Origin: Coccinella septempunctata
Taxonomy: Eukaryota > Arthropoda > Insecta > Coleoptera > Coccinellidae
Assembly (NCBI RefSeq): GCF_907165205.1
Contig: NC_058197.1
Coordinates: 1,986,501-2,050,500 of the forward strand
DNA: 64,000 nucleotides
Direction: 5' to 3'
In this document: positions 10,901-21,600 of the stretch, one piece after another
How positions within the stretch are numbered: position 1 is the first letter of the stretch
How the letters are laid out: each line of letters begins with the position of its first letter
Made by a program: the position numbers and the translations under genes
Notes under the pieces: generated by a model
The model's input: the letters and a program-made list of their open reading frames with translations, nothing else
Told to the model about the DNA's origin: nothing
Database searches by the model: none

Positions 10901-12025
10901 AAGGCAGCTTCGTCAGAACTCCATCGAGTAGTTTGTGTTGCTGATACATCAACACCGTTAAAGCTACACCAGGATCACTTGGAAACCGTCGAACACTGCA
11001 GAAAGTAAAATGCAGAAACTGATTGGCAAACCTTTGCATGGGAGGCACCAGAATGAGGTCAACCATGATTACGTCGACATATCTGCGTCGAACTACTGGC
11101 TGACTTCCGGAAGGTTGTTTCCTGAGACAGAGGGCTTCATGCTCGCCATCCAGGATCAGGTGATTCCAACAAGAAATTACATGAGATACATCGCCAAGGA
11201 TGCCTCAGTGGCGGACGATAGCTGTCGTTATGGCTGTGCGACACATGAAACTATCCAGCACATCACCGGGGGATGTCAGAAGTTCGCGGGCACGGAGTAC
11301 AAAAATAGACATGATGCTGTTGCCAAGATTCTTCACCAAGAATTGGCACTAAAACACCAACTTCTAACTTCGAAAAGGATTCCTTATTACAATTACCATC
11401 CAGATGCTGTGCTGGGAAACGAACATCACAAGCTCTACTGGGATCACACTGTTCTCACAGACCGGAAAATAACCCACAATAGACCAGACCTCATATTGCT
11501 CAATAAGGATGAGGACACAGCACTATTCATCGACGTGGCAATTCCAAATAATAACAATCTTCTAGATAGACACACTGAAAAAATTTCAAAATACAGAGAT
11601 CTCGAGGAACAAACCAGAAGACAGTGGAAGCTGAAAGATATAAAGACCATCCCTATTGTCATTTCATCTACAGGCCTGATACCGAAGAAACTACTCTGGA
11701 GAACTTGAGAAAACTTCAGTTGGACGAAAATATTTATAAAGTCATGCAGAAGGCGGTACTGCTCGGAACGGCGAGAACTGTACGCAAGTACATGGGGAAT
11801 GCAGAGGAACACCGTCTGCTCCGACAGGAAGTGCGGGTGGAGCAGGAATCCAACCTACAGCAGGAAGCCGAGGAGCGACCCGAACCCCACCACCACCACG
11901 AGCCCGAAAACCTGGAAAGGGCTCCAACAGAGCTTAATCCTTTTGATATCTCAGATATCTGGGATAAGTGAATTTTCCTCTGGAGAGGAGTGTGAAAGCC
12001 GCAAGGCTAAAGTCATAACATAATA
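7968..12025 (+). mobile_element. Dong/R4-like non-LTR retrotransposon, copy 1 (near full length, mutated)
   Basis: Starts right after a TAA microsatellite and ends near a TAA-like string (12015-12025). The single long ORF has a central reverse transcriptase and a C-terminal CCHC motif plus restriction-enzyme-like endonuclease, the layout of the R2/R4/Dong group. Dong elements are known to sit in TAA repeats, matching this site. The first bases form a hairpin: CCTGGCAG near 7976 pairs with CTGCCAGG near 8003, with ATCT/AGAT inside. Just before the tail is a GNRA-capped hairpin, AGCC-GCAA-GGCT at 11997-12008. The second copy follows head to tail. Confidence 0.85.
8165..11971 (+). pseudogene. 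Dong/R4-like polyprotein, copy 1, broken by one stop and two frameshifts
   Basis: The start is taken at ATG 8165, because the frame upstream has only a GTG and lies in GC-rich leader. Order: Gln/Pro-rich low-complexity N-terminus with a helical segment; a long charged coiled linker; RT with WKAPGPDG, PSKYRPITCLPTMYK, YIDYKKAFDSIPHEW, IFQGDSLSPLWFC and catalytic YMDD (about residue 718); then CX3CX7HX4C and a PD-(D/E)XK nuclease (RPDLILL...ALFIDVAIP). Lesions relative to copy 2: TAA at 10526-10528 where copy 2 has TAC; a 2-base deletion near 10998; and a small net insertion near 11695. Not functional as it stands. Confidence 0.85.
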
Positions 12026-15000
12026 GAATAACACCAACATCTCTGATGAAATTCACATGCCTGGGCAACAACAGGCAGAAGTAACTGATACTGAAAGTCC
12101 ATCTTGCAACGCAAGTGAGCCTGAACACCAGGACGATAGGGAAGAGCTCCGCCGACAAGTTGACTCTGACATGAGGAGATACTTTGCCGAACTGGAAGGA
12201 ACAGATCCTCTTCATCGAGTAGCACCTCCACGGCTCAATACATCCAAGAAACTGTCACTTATAATCGACATCTTGAATAAGGACGTTTTACCTGAATACC
12301 TACAGAACGGAAGTTCATTGGAATATCTGCATCTAGTTTTTCACTGTGCAGCGCTAACGACAGCGAAAACCATAGGGGCAAAAATTCGCCGAACGAGCAA
12401 TGATGGTCCAAAATTACACAAATTACACGCGCCAGCATGGCAGAAACGTCTTCAACACAAAACAGAAAGGCTAAGAAGAGACATTGGACGACTGACGGAG
12501 TACTTGAACGGGAATCGAGGAAGAAAGGTTGTGAAAGCTGCCAAAGAGATCATGGATAGAAACAGGACCCACACAGAACGAGAGACGGAGAATGCTACAG
12601 CTCACCATTGCCTCGACACTCTGAAGCAAAAATTAAGTCTGTATGCAGAACGCCTGAGGAGATATAAAAGCAATTATAGCCGGAAAAGAGACAATAATTC
12701 ATTCGAAAAATCGGAAGAATCTTTCTACCGGTCACTCACATCGTCGGATGGAGAGAATGGAAAGTTACCACCAAAGGAAGCCATTGAACAATTCTGGACC
12801 GAACAATTATCAACGAAACCTCACTTCAATGGAGATACCGGATGGATTGAAGATGAAAAATCTGAAGCTATAAAATATGAGCCGATGCAGCATGACATGA
12901 TCACAATTGAAGAAGTGAAATCAGCTATCAGAGGACTGCACAACTGGAAAGCACCTGGGCCTGATGGATTACAGAACTTCTGGATCAAGAAACTTTGGAT
13001 CATGCATGACAAATTGACCTCCGCAATAAATGATGTCATTGAAAATCCTGAAAGAATGCCAGTATTCCTTACACATGGCACAACATTCTTGTTACCTAAA
13101 GACCAAAGGAATACAGAAGACCCATCCAAGTACCGACCAATCACATGTCTTCCAACGATGTACAAATTAATCACATCGTGCATTTCAAACCGAATTCACA
13201 ACCATTGCGAAAGGAATAACATCATCGCCATGCAACAGAAAGGATGCACCAAAGACAGCCGAGGATGCAAAGAACAACTAATAATAGATTCAGTTATCTG
13301 CAATCAAGCGTTCTCCAAGCGAAGGAATCTTTACGCTGCGTACATAGACTACAAAAAAGCATTCGATTCTATACCTCACGAATGGCTCTTGACGATCTTG
13401 AAGATTTACAAGGTGGATCCCAATATTGTTAAATTCCTGAAAAACGCCATGTCAACCTGGCGTACTAGTCTTCAAATAAAAGCAGCAGATTGCTCCATTA
13501 CAACAGGACCTATTCCAATAAGACGCGGAATTTTCCAAGGAGACTCGCTGAGCCCTCTGTGGTTCTGCATGGCCCTGAATCCCTTGTCTCATAGATTGAA
13601 TTCTACGGACTACGGATTTTCCATCAAGAGCGGCAGTAGAACTATGATGAAACTGAATCATCTCCTTTACATGGACGACTTGAAACTCTTCGCATCTACC
13701 AAAAAACAAATGCAACTGATGCTGAAAATGGTGGAAGGATTCTCGGAAGACATCAAAATGAAGTTTGGACTTGAAAAATGTCGACTGCTTAAAATAACGA
13801 GAGGGAAAATAGAAGATGGTTCGTTCAAACTCAAGGAAGGTGCAGAAATTGAAGCATTAAAGGAAAGAGACACATACAAGTATCTAGGCATAAAACAGGC
13901 AAGAAAAATCAATCAGACCCAGATGAAGAAAGAATTAGCGGAGGAGTTCACCCGAAGATTGAGGAGGATAATGAGAACTGGTCTTAACAGCAAGAATCTG
14001 ATAAAAGCGATTAACACCTACGCTTGCTCGGCGCTGAGCTATTCATTTGGTATTATCTCTTGGACGACCACCGATTTAGCAGCTTTACAGAGAAGTATAA
14101 GGACGATGCTGACTAAACACAATAAACATCACCCCAAAAGCTCAATAGAACGGACCGAGCTGCCACGACATCTTGGGGGTAGAGGAATTGTTGATTTGTC
14201 CAACCGTATGTCCCAGGAAATTGAAGGACTTCGAAAATATTTCTTGAGCAAGGCAGCTTCGTCAGAACTCCATCGAGTAGTTTGTGTTGCTGATAGTTCT
14301 ACACCATTAAAGCTACAACAGGATCACTCGGAAACAGTCGAACACTCTGCAGAAAGTAAAATGCAGAAACTGATTGGCAAACCTTTGCATGGGAGGCACC
14401 AGAACGAGGTCAACAATGATTACTTCGACATATCTGCGTCGAACTACTGGTTGACTTCCGGAAGGTTGTTTCCTGAAACAGAGGGCTTCATGCTCGCCAT
14501 CCAGGATCAGGTGATTCCAACAAGAAAGTACATGAAGTACATCGCCAAGGATGCCTCAGTGGCGAACGATAGCTGTCGTTATGGCTGTGAGACACATGAA
14601 ACTATCCAGCACATCACCGGGGGATGTCAGAAGTTCGCGGGCACGGAGTACAAAAATAGACATGATGCTGTTGCCAAGATTCTTCACCAAGAATTGGCAC
14701 TAAAACACCAACTTCTAACTTCGAAAAAGGTTCCTTATTACAATTACCATCCGGATGCTGTGCTGGAAAACGACCATCACAAGCTCTACTGGGATCGCAC
14801 GGTTCTCACAGACCGAAAAATAACCCACAATAGACCAGACCTCATATTGCTCAATAAGGATGAGGACAGAGCACTATTCATCGACGTGGCAATTCCAAAT
14901 AATAACAATCTTCTAGATAGGCACACTGAAAAAATTTCAAAATACAGAGATCTCGAGGAACAGACCAGAAGACAGTGGAAGCTGAAAGATATCAAGACCA

Positions 15001-15366
15001 TCCCTATTGTCATTTCATCTACAGGCCTGATACCGAAGAAACTACTAGAGAACTTGAGGAAACTTCAGTTGGACGAAAATATCTATAGAGTCATGCAGAA
15101 GGCGGTACTGCTCGGAACGGCGAGAACTGTACGCAAGTACATGGGGAATGCAGAGGAACACCGTCTGCGCCGACAGGAAGTGCGGGTGGAGCAGGAATCC
15201 AGCCTACAGCAGGGAGGCGAGGAGCGACCCGGACCCGACCACCACCACGAGCCCGACAACCTGGAAAGGGCTCCAACAGAGCTTAATCCTTTTGCCATCT
15301 CAGATATCTGGGATAAGTGAATTTTCCTCTGGAGAGGAGTGTGAAAGCCGCAAGGCTAAAGTCATA
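12026..15366 (+). mobile_element. Dong/R4-like non-LTR retrotransposon, copy 2 (5'-truncated)
   Basis: Begins at sequence equivalent to 8677 of copy 1, so about 0.7 kb of the 5' end (leader and N-terminus) is missing. It abuts the TAA-containing 3' end of copy 1 and itself ends in TAATAATAA. The hairpin AGCC-GCAA-GGCT is at 15346-15357. It is very similar to copy 1 throughout. Together the pair looks like successive insertions into the TAA tail at the end of LINE-D, the second entering at the tail of the first or the reverse. Confidence 0.85.
12057..15320 (+). CDS. Dong/R4-like polyprotein, copy 2: uninterrupted RT and restriction-like endonuclease, N-terminus missing
   Basis: 1087 codons open from the first ATG to a TGA at 15318-15320. 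RT motifs: WKAPGPDG, KYRPITCLPTMYK, AYIDYKKAFDSIPHEW, FQGDSLSPLW and YMDD at about residues 538-541. The C-terminus holds a CX3CX7HX4C knuckle near residues 840-857, then the endonuclease with PD near residue 927 and IDV near residue 942. Family knowledge: these proteins nick the target and prime reverse transcription from it. All catalytic blocks appear present, but the N-terminal DNA-binding part of copy 1 and the 5' leader are lost, so autonomous activity is unlikely. Confidence 0.85.
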   Translation: MPGQQQAEVTDTESPSCNASEPEHQDDREELRRQVDSDMRRYFAELEGTDPLHRVAPPRLNTSKKLSLIIDILNKDVLPEYLQNGSSLEYLHLVFHCAALTTAKTIGAKIRRTSNDGPKLHKLHAPAWQKRLQHKTERLRRDIGRLTEYLNGNRGRKVVKAAKEIMDRNRTHTERETENATAHHCLDTLKQKLSLYAERLRRYKSNYSRKRDNNSFEKSEESFYRSLTSSDGENGKLPPKEAIEQFWTEQLSTKPHFNGDTGWIEDEKSEAIKYEPMQHDMITIEEVKSAIRGLHNWKAPGPDGLQNFWIKKLWIMHDKLTSAINDVIENPERMPVFLTHGTTFLLPKDQRNTEDPSKYRPITCLPTMYKLITSCISNRIHNHCERNNIIAMQQKGCTKDSRGCKEQLIIDSVICNQAFSKRRNLYAAYIDYKKAFDSIPHEWLLTILKIYKVDPNIVKFLKNAMSTWRTSLQIKAADCSITTGPIPIRRGIFQGDSLSPLWFCMALNPLSHRLNSTDYGFSIKSGSRTMMKLNHLLYMDDLKLFASTKKQMQLMLKMVEGFSEDIKMKFGLEKCRLLKITRGKIEDGSFKLKEGAEIEALKERDTYKYLGIKQARKINQTQMKKELAEEFTRRLRRIMRTGLNSKNLIKAINTYACSALSYSFGIISWTTTDLAALQRSIRTMLTKHNKHHPKSSIERTELPRHLGGRGIVDLSNRMSQEIEGLRKYFLSKAASSELHRVVCVADSSTPLKLQQDHSETVEHSAESKMQKLIGKPLHGRHQNEVNNDYFDISASNYWLTSGRLFPETEGFMLAIQDQVIPTRKYMKYIAKDASVANDSCRYGCETHETIQHITGGCQKFAGTEYKNRHDAVAKILHQELALKHQLLTSKKVPYYNYHPDAVLENDHHKLYWDRTVLTDRKITHNRPDLILLNKDEDRALFIDVAIPNNNNLLDRHTEKISKYRDLEEQTRRQWKLKDIKTIPIVISSTGLIPKKLLENLRKLQLDENIYRVMQKAVLLGTARTVRKYMGNAEEHRLRRQEVRVEQESSLQQGGEERPGPDHHHEPDNLERAPTELNPFAISDIWDK

Positions 15367-15550
15367 ATAATAAAGGTCTTTATTCAATTTCATGAATTAG
15401 AAATAATCAATCAAATACAATATGAGGTAAAAAGAAATTGAAAAGGCGGGATCCAGTACGCTTCATCCAGCGCACTGTTCGATCTACTCCCTCGATTCAT
15501 TGCTTCCAATTGAGGCAAAAAAGTGTAACAACATATAGCTCATAACAATT

Positions 15551-17148
15551 TGTAACGGTTTCAAATACCATCAATAAATACGGTACGAATTCAATTTGCA
15601 GGTTATGTCGATGTGGGGCGATCGGCCTACTGTTATTTTACCGCTACCGGTCAAGTGGGGTTAGATCTTGACGTTTTAGTTTAGTTTTCCGTGCTCACAG
15701 AATTTTGAAGGTTAGACAGCGTCAGATGAGTTTTCTATGTGATTAGCCATTTTGTAAGTTTGGAGGTATCCATCAGGAATTTCTGGAGTTTTCGATAATT
15801 AAAATCGTCCATTTGTGGGATTAATCTTCGGATATCTGTGTGATCTCCTGCCGAACTGGTTTATTTGGATTCTATATTGGCGTATCTCCTTAAGGAGGAT
15901 TGATCGAGAGTTTTCTTCGCTGTGGCACGTGAAGTTTTCCTTCATAAAGGTATGTTCGTCGTACGTTGTTCGGCAAATTCCTTATTGTGTGTTATTTTCT
16001 CTCCTAGCTATTGCCGTGAAATTCGTTGATTGGAAGCATTAGTTGAGAGCATCCTACGTTGATTGTGATAGAACCGAGGTTCTGGTTGTCTAATTGCATA
16101 TTCGAGCTTGGAAAGATTTGGTGGATTCACGTTAGATTTGAATAGTTCCCCCCGAAGAACTGGGTATGTATAAAACCATCTTTTGTGATACAATGTTTGT
16201 CACTCATTCTTCCTTATATGGTGAGGATTAAGTTCTTACGTTCTTTCGTATCGACAGGGTCCTAGTGTAGGGAGACATCTCCTAGTGTAGGGAGGCATAT
16301 CCTAGTGTAGGGAGACATATACTAGTGTAGGGAGACATATCGTAGTATAAAGAGGAAGTCCCTGAAATCATCGTGTAGGGAAGAAGTCCTATAAATCCTA
16401 GTATAGTCACAGTCCGAGTCAAGCCTTCTAGAACTACTCGTGAAATCCAGTCCAAGTGGAGCTGTTACAACAGAAACCTTGTAGAATTTCATAACGAAGA
16501 GACCATCTTCCCCATTCAGGAGCGGAGAGAGCACTCTCAGGACACGCAAGTGTATTATAGAAGTTGCATATCGTATTATATTGTTGCTTTCCTTAACGAC
16601 AACGGTTTATATTGTAAAACCTTAATGTATTGCTATTATTATCACATTCTATTGCTTGTGGAGTGAGATAAAGATTAATTTAGTTAGAGCATGTCACTCT
16701 GGTGACGTTGATAATTCTGTGCAGTTAAATTGAACGTTAATTAGTGTTACTGGTACATTTGGGAGTTCTGAAGAACTTCGCGCTGCGCCTGAGCTCAAGC
16801 GACGCGATTTCGGTTGATTTTATAAAGGCCATCCCTTTTGAAGTATTACAATTATTATTAGACACCACACACCCTCCTTGGCGTTCAATACAACTATAGC
16901 CATACAAGTAGGCCCGTGTATTTTCTTTGCTGCCTGAATAAACCGTTCTTCAGTACAACTCTTTTGGTTGATTTGGGGTTGTTGCTGTTCCTAAGGGTAT
17001 TTACTGGGGAAATAAATCTACCTGGCGCCCTACTTCTCTTTTGTCGGTTCCTTACATTGAACCCACCCCATCTTCACTGAGTGAGCCGTGGATACCCTCG
17101 CTTGGCAGCCCGGGTATTTCTTGCATTTCGGTGTGACGAAAGGTCTCA
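15551..17148 (+). repeat. 5' LTR of the Gypsy element
   Basis: 1598 bp, TG...CA ends. It contains a 20 bp tandem repeat (consensus CCTAGTGTAGGGAGACATAT, four clear copies plus a degenerate fifth) at 16261-16360, repeated at 23844-23943 in the 3' LTR. Short frames inside (for example 15815-16042) occur in both LTRs simply because the LTRs are copies. Confidence 0.95.
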
Positions 17149-17151
17149 AAT

Positions 17152-17169
17152 TGGCGCCCAACGTGGGGC
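17152..17169 (+). other. Primer-binding site of the Gypsy element (tRNA-Lys type)
   Basis: TGGCGCCCAACGTGGGGC begins 4 bases after the LTR. This 18-base string is the classical PBS complementary to the 3' end of tRNA-Lys1,2 (established knowledge), so lysine tRNA priming is inferred. Confidence 0.85.
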
Positions 17170-17296
17170 CTACAATCAATAACTTCGTGACTTGTCGTGG
17201 TGATTATTTTAGTTTTGTTGCTTCTTCTTCTTTCAGATACAGTTCTTCCGCGTTGTGAGGTTAGGTATAGTAATTTTGTTGAGTATCGATTTAAGT

Positions 17297-18621
17297 ATGG
17301 AGGGCCGTATGGATGTAGGTCGTCTTGATAAAGATGAGTTAGGGTATGAGTTGGCAATTAGAGGCGTAGACGATGTAACTACGGTTGTCGAGATGAGGAA
17401 AAGTCTTCGGGGCCATTTAAGGTTAGAACGATCGGGAATTGAAACCAAATACCCACCGTATCCATTTAAGTTCGCCGATGACTCGGGAGTAATCGGAGGT
17501 ACGATATCGGTCCTTCAAAGAGAGGTATCAGAATTTTCGGGTGATGAGAGGAGTTCATCTTTCTCAAGCTGTCTTCTCGTTTGGTGCATTTATTTAAGCG
17601 GGCTGAACGTTCTCAAGCACTCTCTGAGACGGAACAAGTTCTCAGGTCGGGATATTTGGCGCAGATTATTGGGCTAGAGTCGGAGTTACGTGCGCGCGCG
17701 AGGAAATATCGAAGATTTTCGTTGCAGGCACAAACCCCTTTATAGTTGAGCACTTTGATGGCCTCGGTTGATGCATCGGATTCAGCTTCGGAATCTGGGT
17801 CGGATGTTGATATAGATAGTGACATCGCTCACCAATCCGCGGCTCCGGTTGCCGTCCATAATTGTAGGGCCCCTTCTGTATCGGTGGCTAAGTGGAGTAT
17901 CACTAAATTCAGTGGGAATAATGATAGGTGCTCTCTGAGCTCCTTCCTAGAAAATATGGAGGAATTGTGCATTTCACGGAACGTTACTAAAGAGCAGTTG
18001 TTTTCGTCTGCTAGCGATCTTTTTGAAGGTAAGGCTCTTATCTGGTTCAGATCGGTTCGGGCCACCGTATCAACCTGGTCTCAATTAGTGGAGGAATTAC
18101 GGAAACAGTTTTTACCCCCCAATTATAACGAGAAACTTTTCGATGAAATTAAGCGCCGAACTCAAGGTCCTGACGAGAACATAGGTTTGTACCTTGGCAT
18201 GATGGATAACCTGTTCAAGCGCCTCACTGTCCCTGTTAATGACGATGTCCGACTGAAGATCCTTCTCCGTAATCTTTCCCCTTGCTATCAGAGTCAGATA
18301 GGTTTGACCAACATAACCTCAATCTCGCAACTTCTGGATATCGGAAGACAACTGGAGGCTCGCAAAGAGTCAATTGAATCATATGTCCCCCCTCCACGAA
18401 ATAGAAGCTCTTTGGTAGAGCCAGATCTGGCTTACGTATATGCCGAAACCCCCTCCTCCTCTTCTCCTCAGGTGAATGCTGTTTTGACCTGTTGGAATTG
18501 CCGGCAGCCTGGTCATGCCGCTAGGGACTGCCGCTCGGCGAGGAAGAAGTATTGCTTCCGCTGTGGTCGTCCAGATTTCACTGTTCGGACTTGTCCGGGG
18601 TGTAAGCCGTCGGAAAACTGA
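17297..18621 (+). pseudogene. gag: gag of the Gypsy element, interrupted
   Basis: The likely start is ATG 17297 in frame 2. Its product begins with an acidic and helical segment (KDELGYELAIRGV) typical of insect Gypsy Gags. The frame then changes (around 17550-17580) to the frame of the main Gag body, which also has a TAG at 17743-17745; the largest intact piece runs from ATG 17758 to TGA 18619-18621. That piece has a capsid-like region and a C-terminal zinc knuckle CX2CX4HX4C (18490-18531); a second knuckle has Phe in place of His. The stop overlaps the pol ATG in TGATG. Confidence 0.8.
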
Positions 18622-21600
18622 TGGGGAAGACCTCTCATGGCAGTACGTGTGCCTTCCCTCAATCGACTGCCAGTGTTCGTTTGCCTCGACGTCAGAAAGC
18701 CATCCTAGATTATGTGTTGGCGCATGCGCATAATGATGAACGTCCATATTTGTCTGTTTCGGTTCTTGATGTTGAATTCTTAGGTTTATTAGATTCGGGT
18801 GCTTCGAGCACGATTATAGGAGGTCCAGGATGGGATATATTGAAAAAGTTGAAGCTTAAGATCAATTCTGATAATGTTGCTTCTTGTAGGGTCGCTAATG
18901 GTCAAAGTTGTCCAAGTATCGGTTCGGTTGATCTGCCAATTAAGCTTGAGAATCGGGTTAGGATGATTTCAGCCTTGGTGGTTCCAGATTTGCCGCACAC
19001 CTTGATTTTGGGCGTTGATTTCTGTAGGAAGTTTGGTATCGTACCGGATCTTCATGGAGGGAACTGGGTCTTCCGGCGTGATGCTGATGTGTCTGTGGGT
19101 GCAATTGCCTCGGAGGAACATCTGACGCCCGACCAGACCAGAATTTTGAATAAGGTTGTGCAGGAGGCTTTCAGGGACATGGGTGACGAGTTGGGGTGTA
19201 CTAATTTGGTGGAGCATGAGATAAAAACTTCTTGTCGTCCCATCAAACAGAGGTATTATCCGGTTAGTCCGGTGATGCAGGGTCATATTGATGCTGAGTT
19301 GGATAAATTGCTCGAGCAAGGTATTGTCGAGCCCTCGACCAGCCCCTGGTCATCTCCCATTCTTCTCGTGAAAAAGAAGGATGGCTCGAACCGGTTCTGC
19401 GTCGATTACCGGAAACTAAACGCGGTTACGGAAAAAAAAGCGTATCCCCTCCCCTATATAAATGCCACTTTGGATCGACTTCGCAATGCCAAGTTCCTAT
19501 CTTCAATGGACATCAAGTCGGCATATTTTCAGGTGCCCCTGGAGGAATCTTCTCGCCCTCTGACTGCCTTTACAATTCCCAATAGAGGTCTGTTCCACTT
19601 CCTTCGCTTGCCTATGGGATTATCTAATAGTCCAGCCACCTTCCAGCGTTTGGTTGACAGAGTCCTTGGTCCCGATCTGGAGCCTTATGTATTCGTCTAT
19701 TTGGACGACATCATTATCATCACGGATACCTTTGAGAAGCATGTTGAGGTATTGAAGGAGGTCTTCAAGCGCCTGAAGGCTGCCAATTTAACGGTTTCTA
19801 AGAAAAAGTGTCATTTCTGCCGACCGGAACTTTTGTATTTGGGATATGTGGTGGATTCTACAGGGTTAAGAATGGATCCAGCTAAGGTCCAAGCCATCTT
19901 GAACATACCGGTGCCCACAAGTGTCTCGGAGGTTCGACGTCTGCTGGGACTAGCTTCATGGTACCGACGATTCGTACCAAATTTTGCGGATCTTATTGCT
20001 CCTCTGACGGAGTTATTAAAAAAGGGTAGACCTTTCAAGTGGAGTGTCCAATGTGATGAGGCTCTGAATAACTTGAAGGAGCGGTTGATTGGTGCCCCTG
20101 TGTTGTCTTGTCCTGATTTCTCGAAGCCATTCACTATACAGTGTGATGCTTCAGGTTATGGAATAGGTGCAGTCCTTACTCAACAACAAGAGGATGGAGA
20201 AAAGGTGATATGTTATCTTTCTAGGTCTTTAACTCGGTTAGAGCGCAACTATACCACCACGGAACGTGAATGTCTTGCCGTTCTATGGGCGATTGAAAAG
20301 CTGCGGCCGTATATTGAAGGCACCCATTTCACAGTGATCACCGATCATGCATCTTTGCTCTGGCTGGACCGATTGGAGTCACCTTCTGGTCGACTAGCCC
20401 GTTGGGCGATCCGGCTCCAACAATATGATTATACCATTATTCATCGAAAAGGTAAATATAACATCGTACCTGAAGTTTTGTCTAGGTCGGTACCCGTACT
20501 CGATACCGTCGACACTGCCTTGGGTTGTTCCTCGGACCCGTGGTACAGGAAGCTTTTGGACGGGATAGTCAAGACCCCGCACCGTTTCCCTTCATGGCAG
20601 TTGATCCAGGGTAAACTCTTCAAAAATGTCACTCCCCGCATTCCCGAATTGGCATCTCCTGCTGACTACTGGAGAGAAGTTGTTCCGCGACCTGATCGGA
20701 GGGCCTTAATTGGAAAGGTTCACGAATCACTTTTGCATGTTGGCGTGTATAAGACCTATCATAAGTTGGCCGAGCGCTATTATTGGCCCAAAATGCGATC
20801 CGACGTAGCCTCGTTTATTCGTCGATGTATCACTTGTCATGCCATCAAACCGGAGCAGCGAAAACCTCCTGGTTTCATGCTCTCTAAACAGGTAGCAATC
20901 CATCGACCATTCGAACTTATGTCTGCCGATCTGGTTGGACCTTTGCCTCGAACTCGCTCAGGTAACCAATATATTTTTGTCATCGCTGATTGTTTCAGTA
21001 AGTTCCCTCTACTGTTCCCGTTACGTTTCGCTACCGCATCGGCGATTGTGAAGATATTGGATACCCATGTTTTTCCTATCTTTGGGTGTCCAAATTCCAT
21101 CATTTTGGATAATGGCGTGCAGTTTCGTTCCAAGGAAGTTACTAATTTTCTAAAGTCTTATAATGTTAACATTCAGTATACGGCCTTATATCATCCTCAA
21201 GCGAATCCGGTCGAGAGAATTAATAGGGTTATTAAAACTATGTTGAGGTCATATCTTTCAGAAGATCAGAGAGGTTGGGATAGACAGTTGAGCCAGGTTG
21301 GTTTGGCCATTCGCTCCTCAAAGCATGAAGTAACCGGTCATTCCCCAAATATGATTGTCTTCGGAAGAGAAATTTCATTAAAGGGTGAAAACGCCTGCCC
21401 TGATCGGATTCAGTTCGACAGATCAGCCTTGACTAAGGAGCGCGAACAAGCCTTCGCGAGGCTGTACGCGGATGTCCAGAGAAAGTTGTCGCGAGCGTAC
21501 GAAACCAATAGCCGCACATACAATCTTCGACGACGGGATGTTCAGTATACGGTTAACCAATTGGTGTGGAGGAGGAATCAGGTGTTGTCCGATGCGGCGA

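Noticed and set aside
15815..16042. 75-codon frame duplicated at 23398-23625
   Set aside because: It is duplicated only because it lies in both LTRs; no recognisable product.
16261..16360. CRISPR-like array
   Set aside because: The 20 bp repeats are contiguous without spacers, lie in an LTR, and the genome is eukaryotic.
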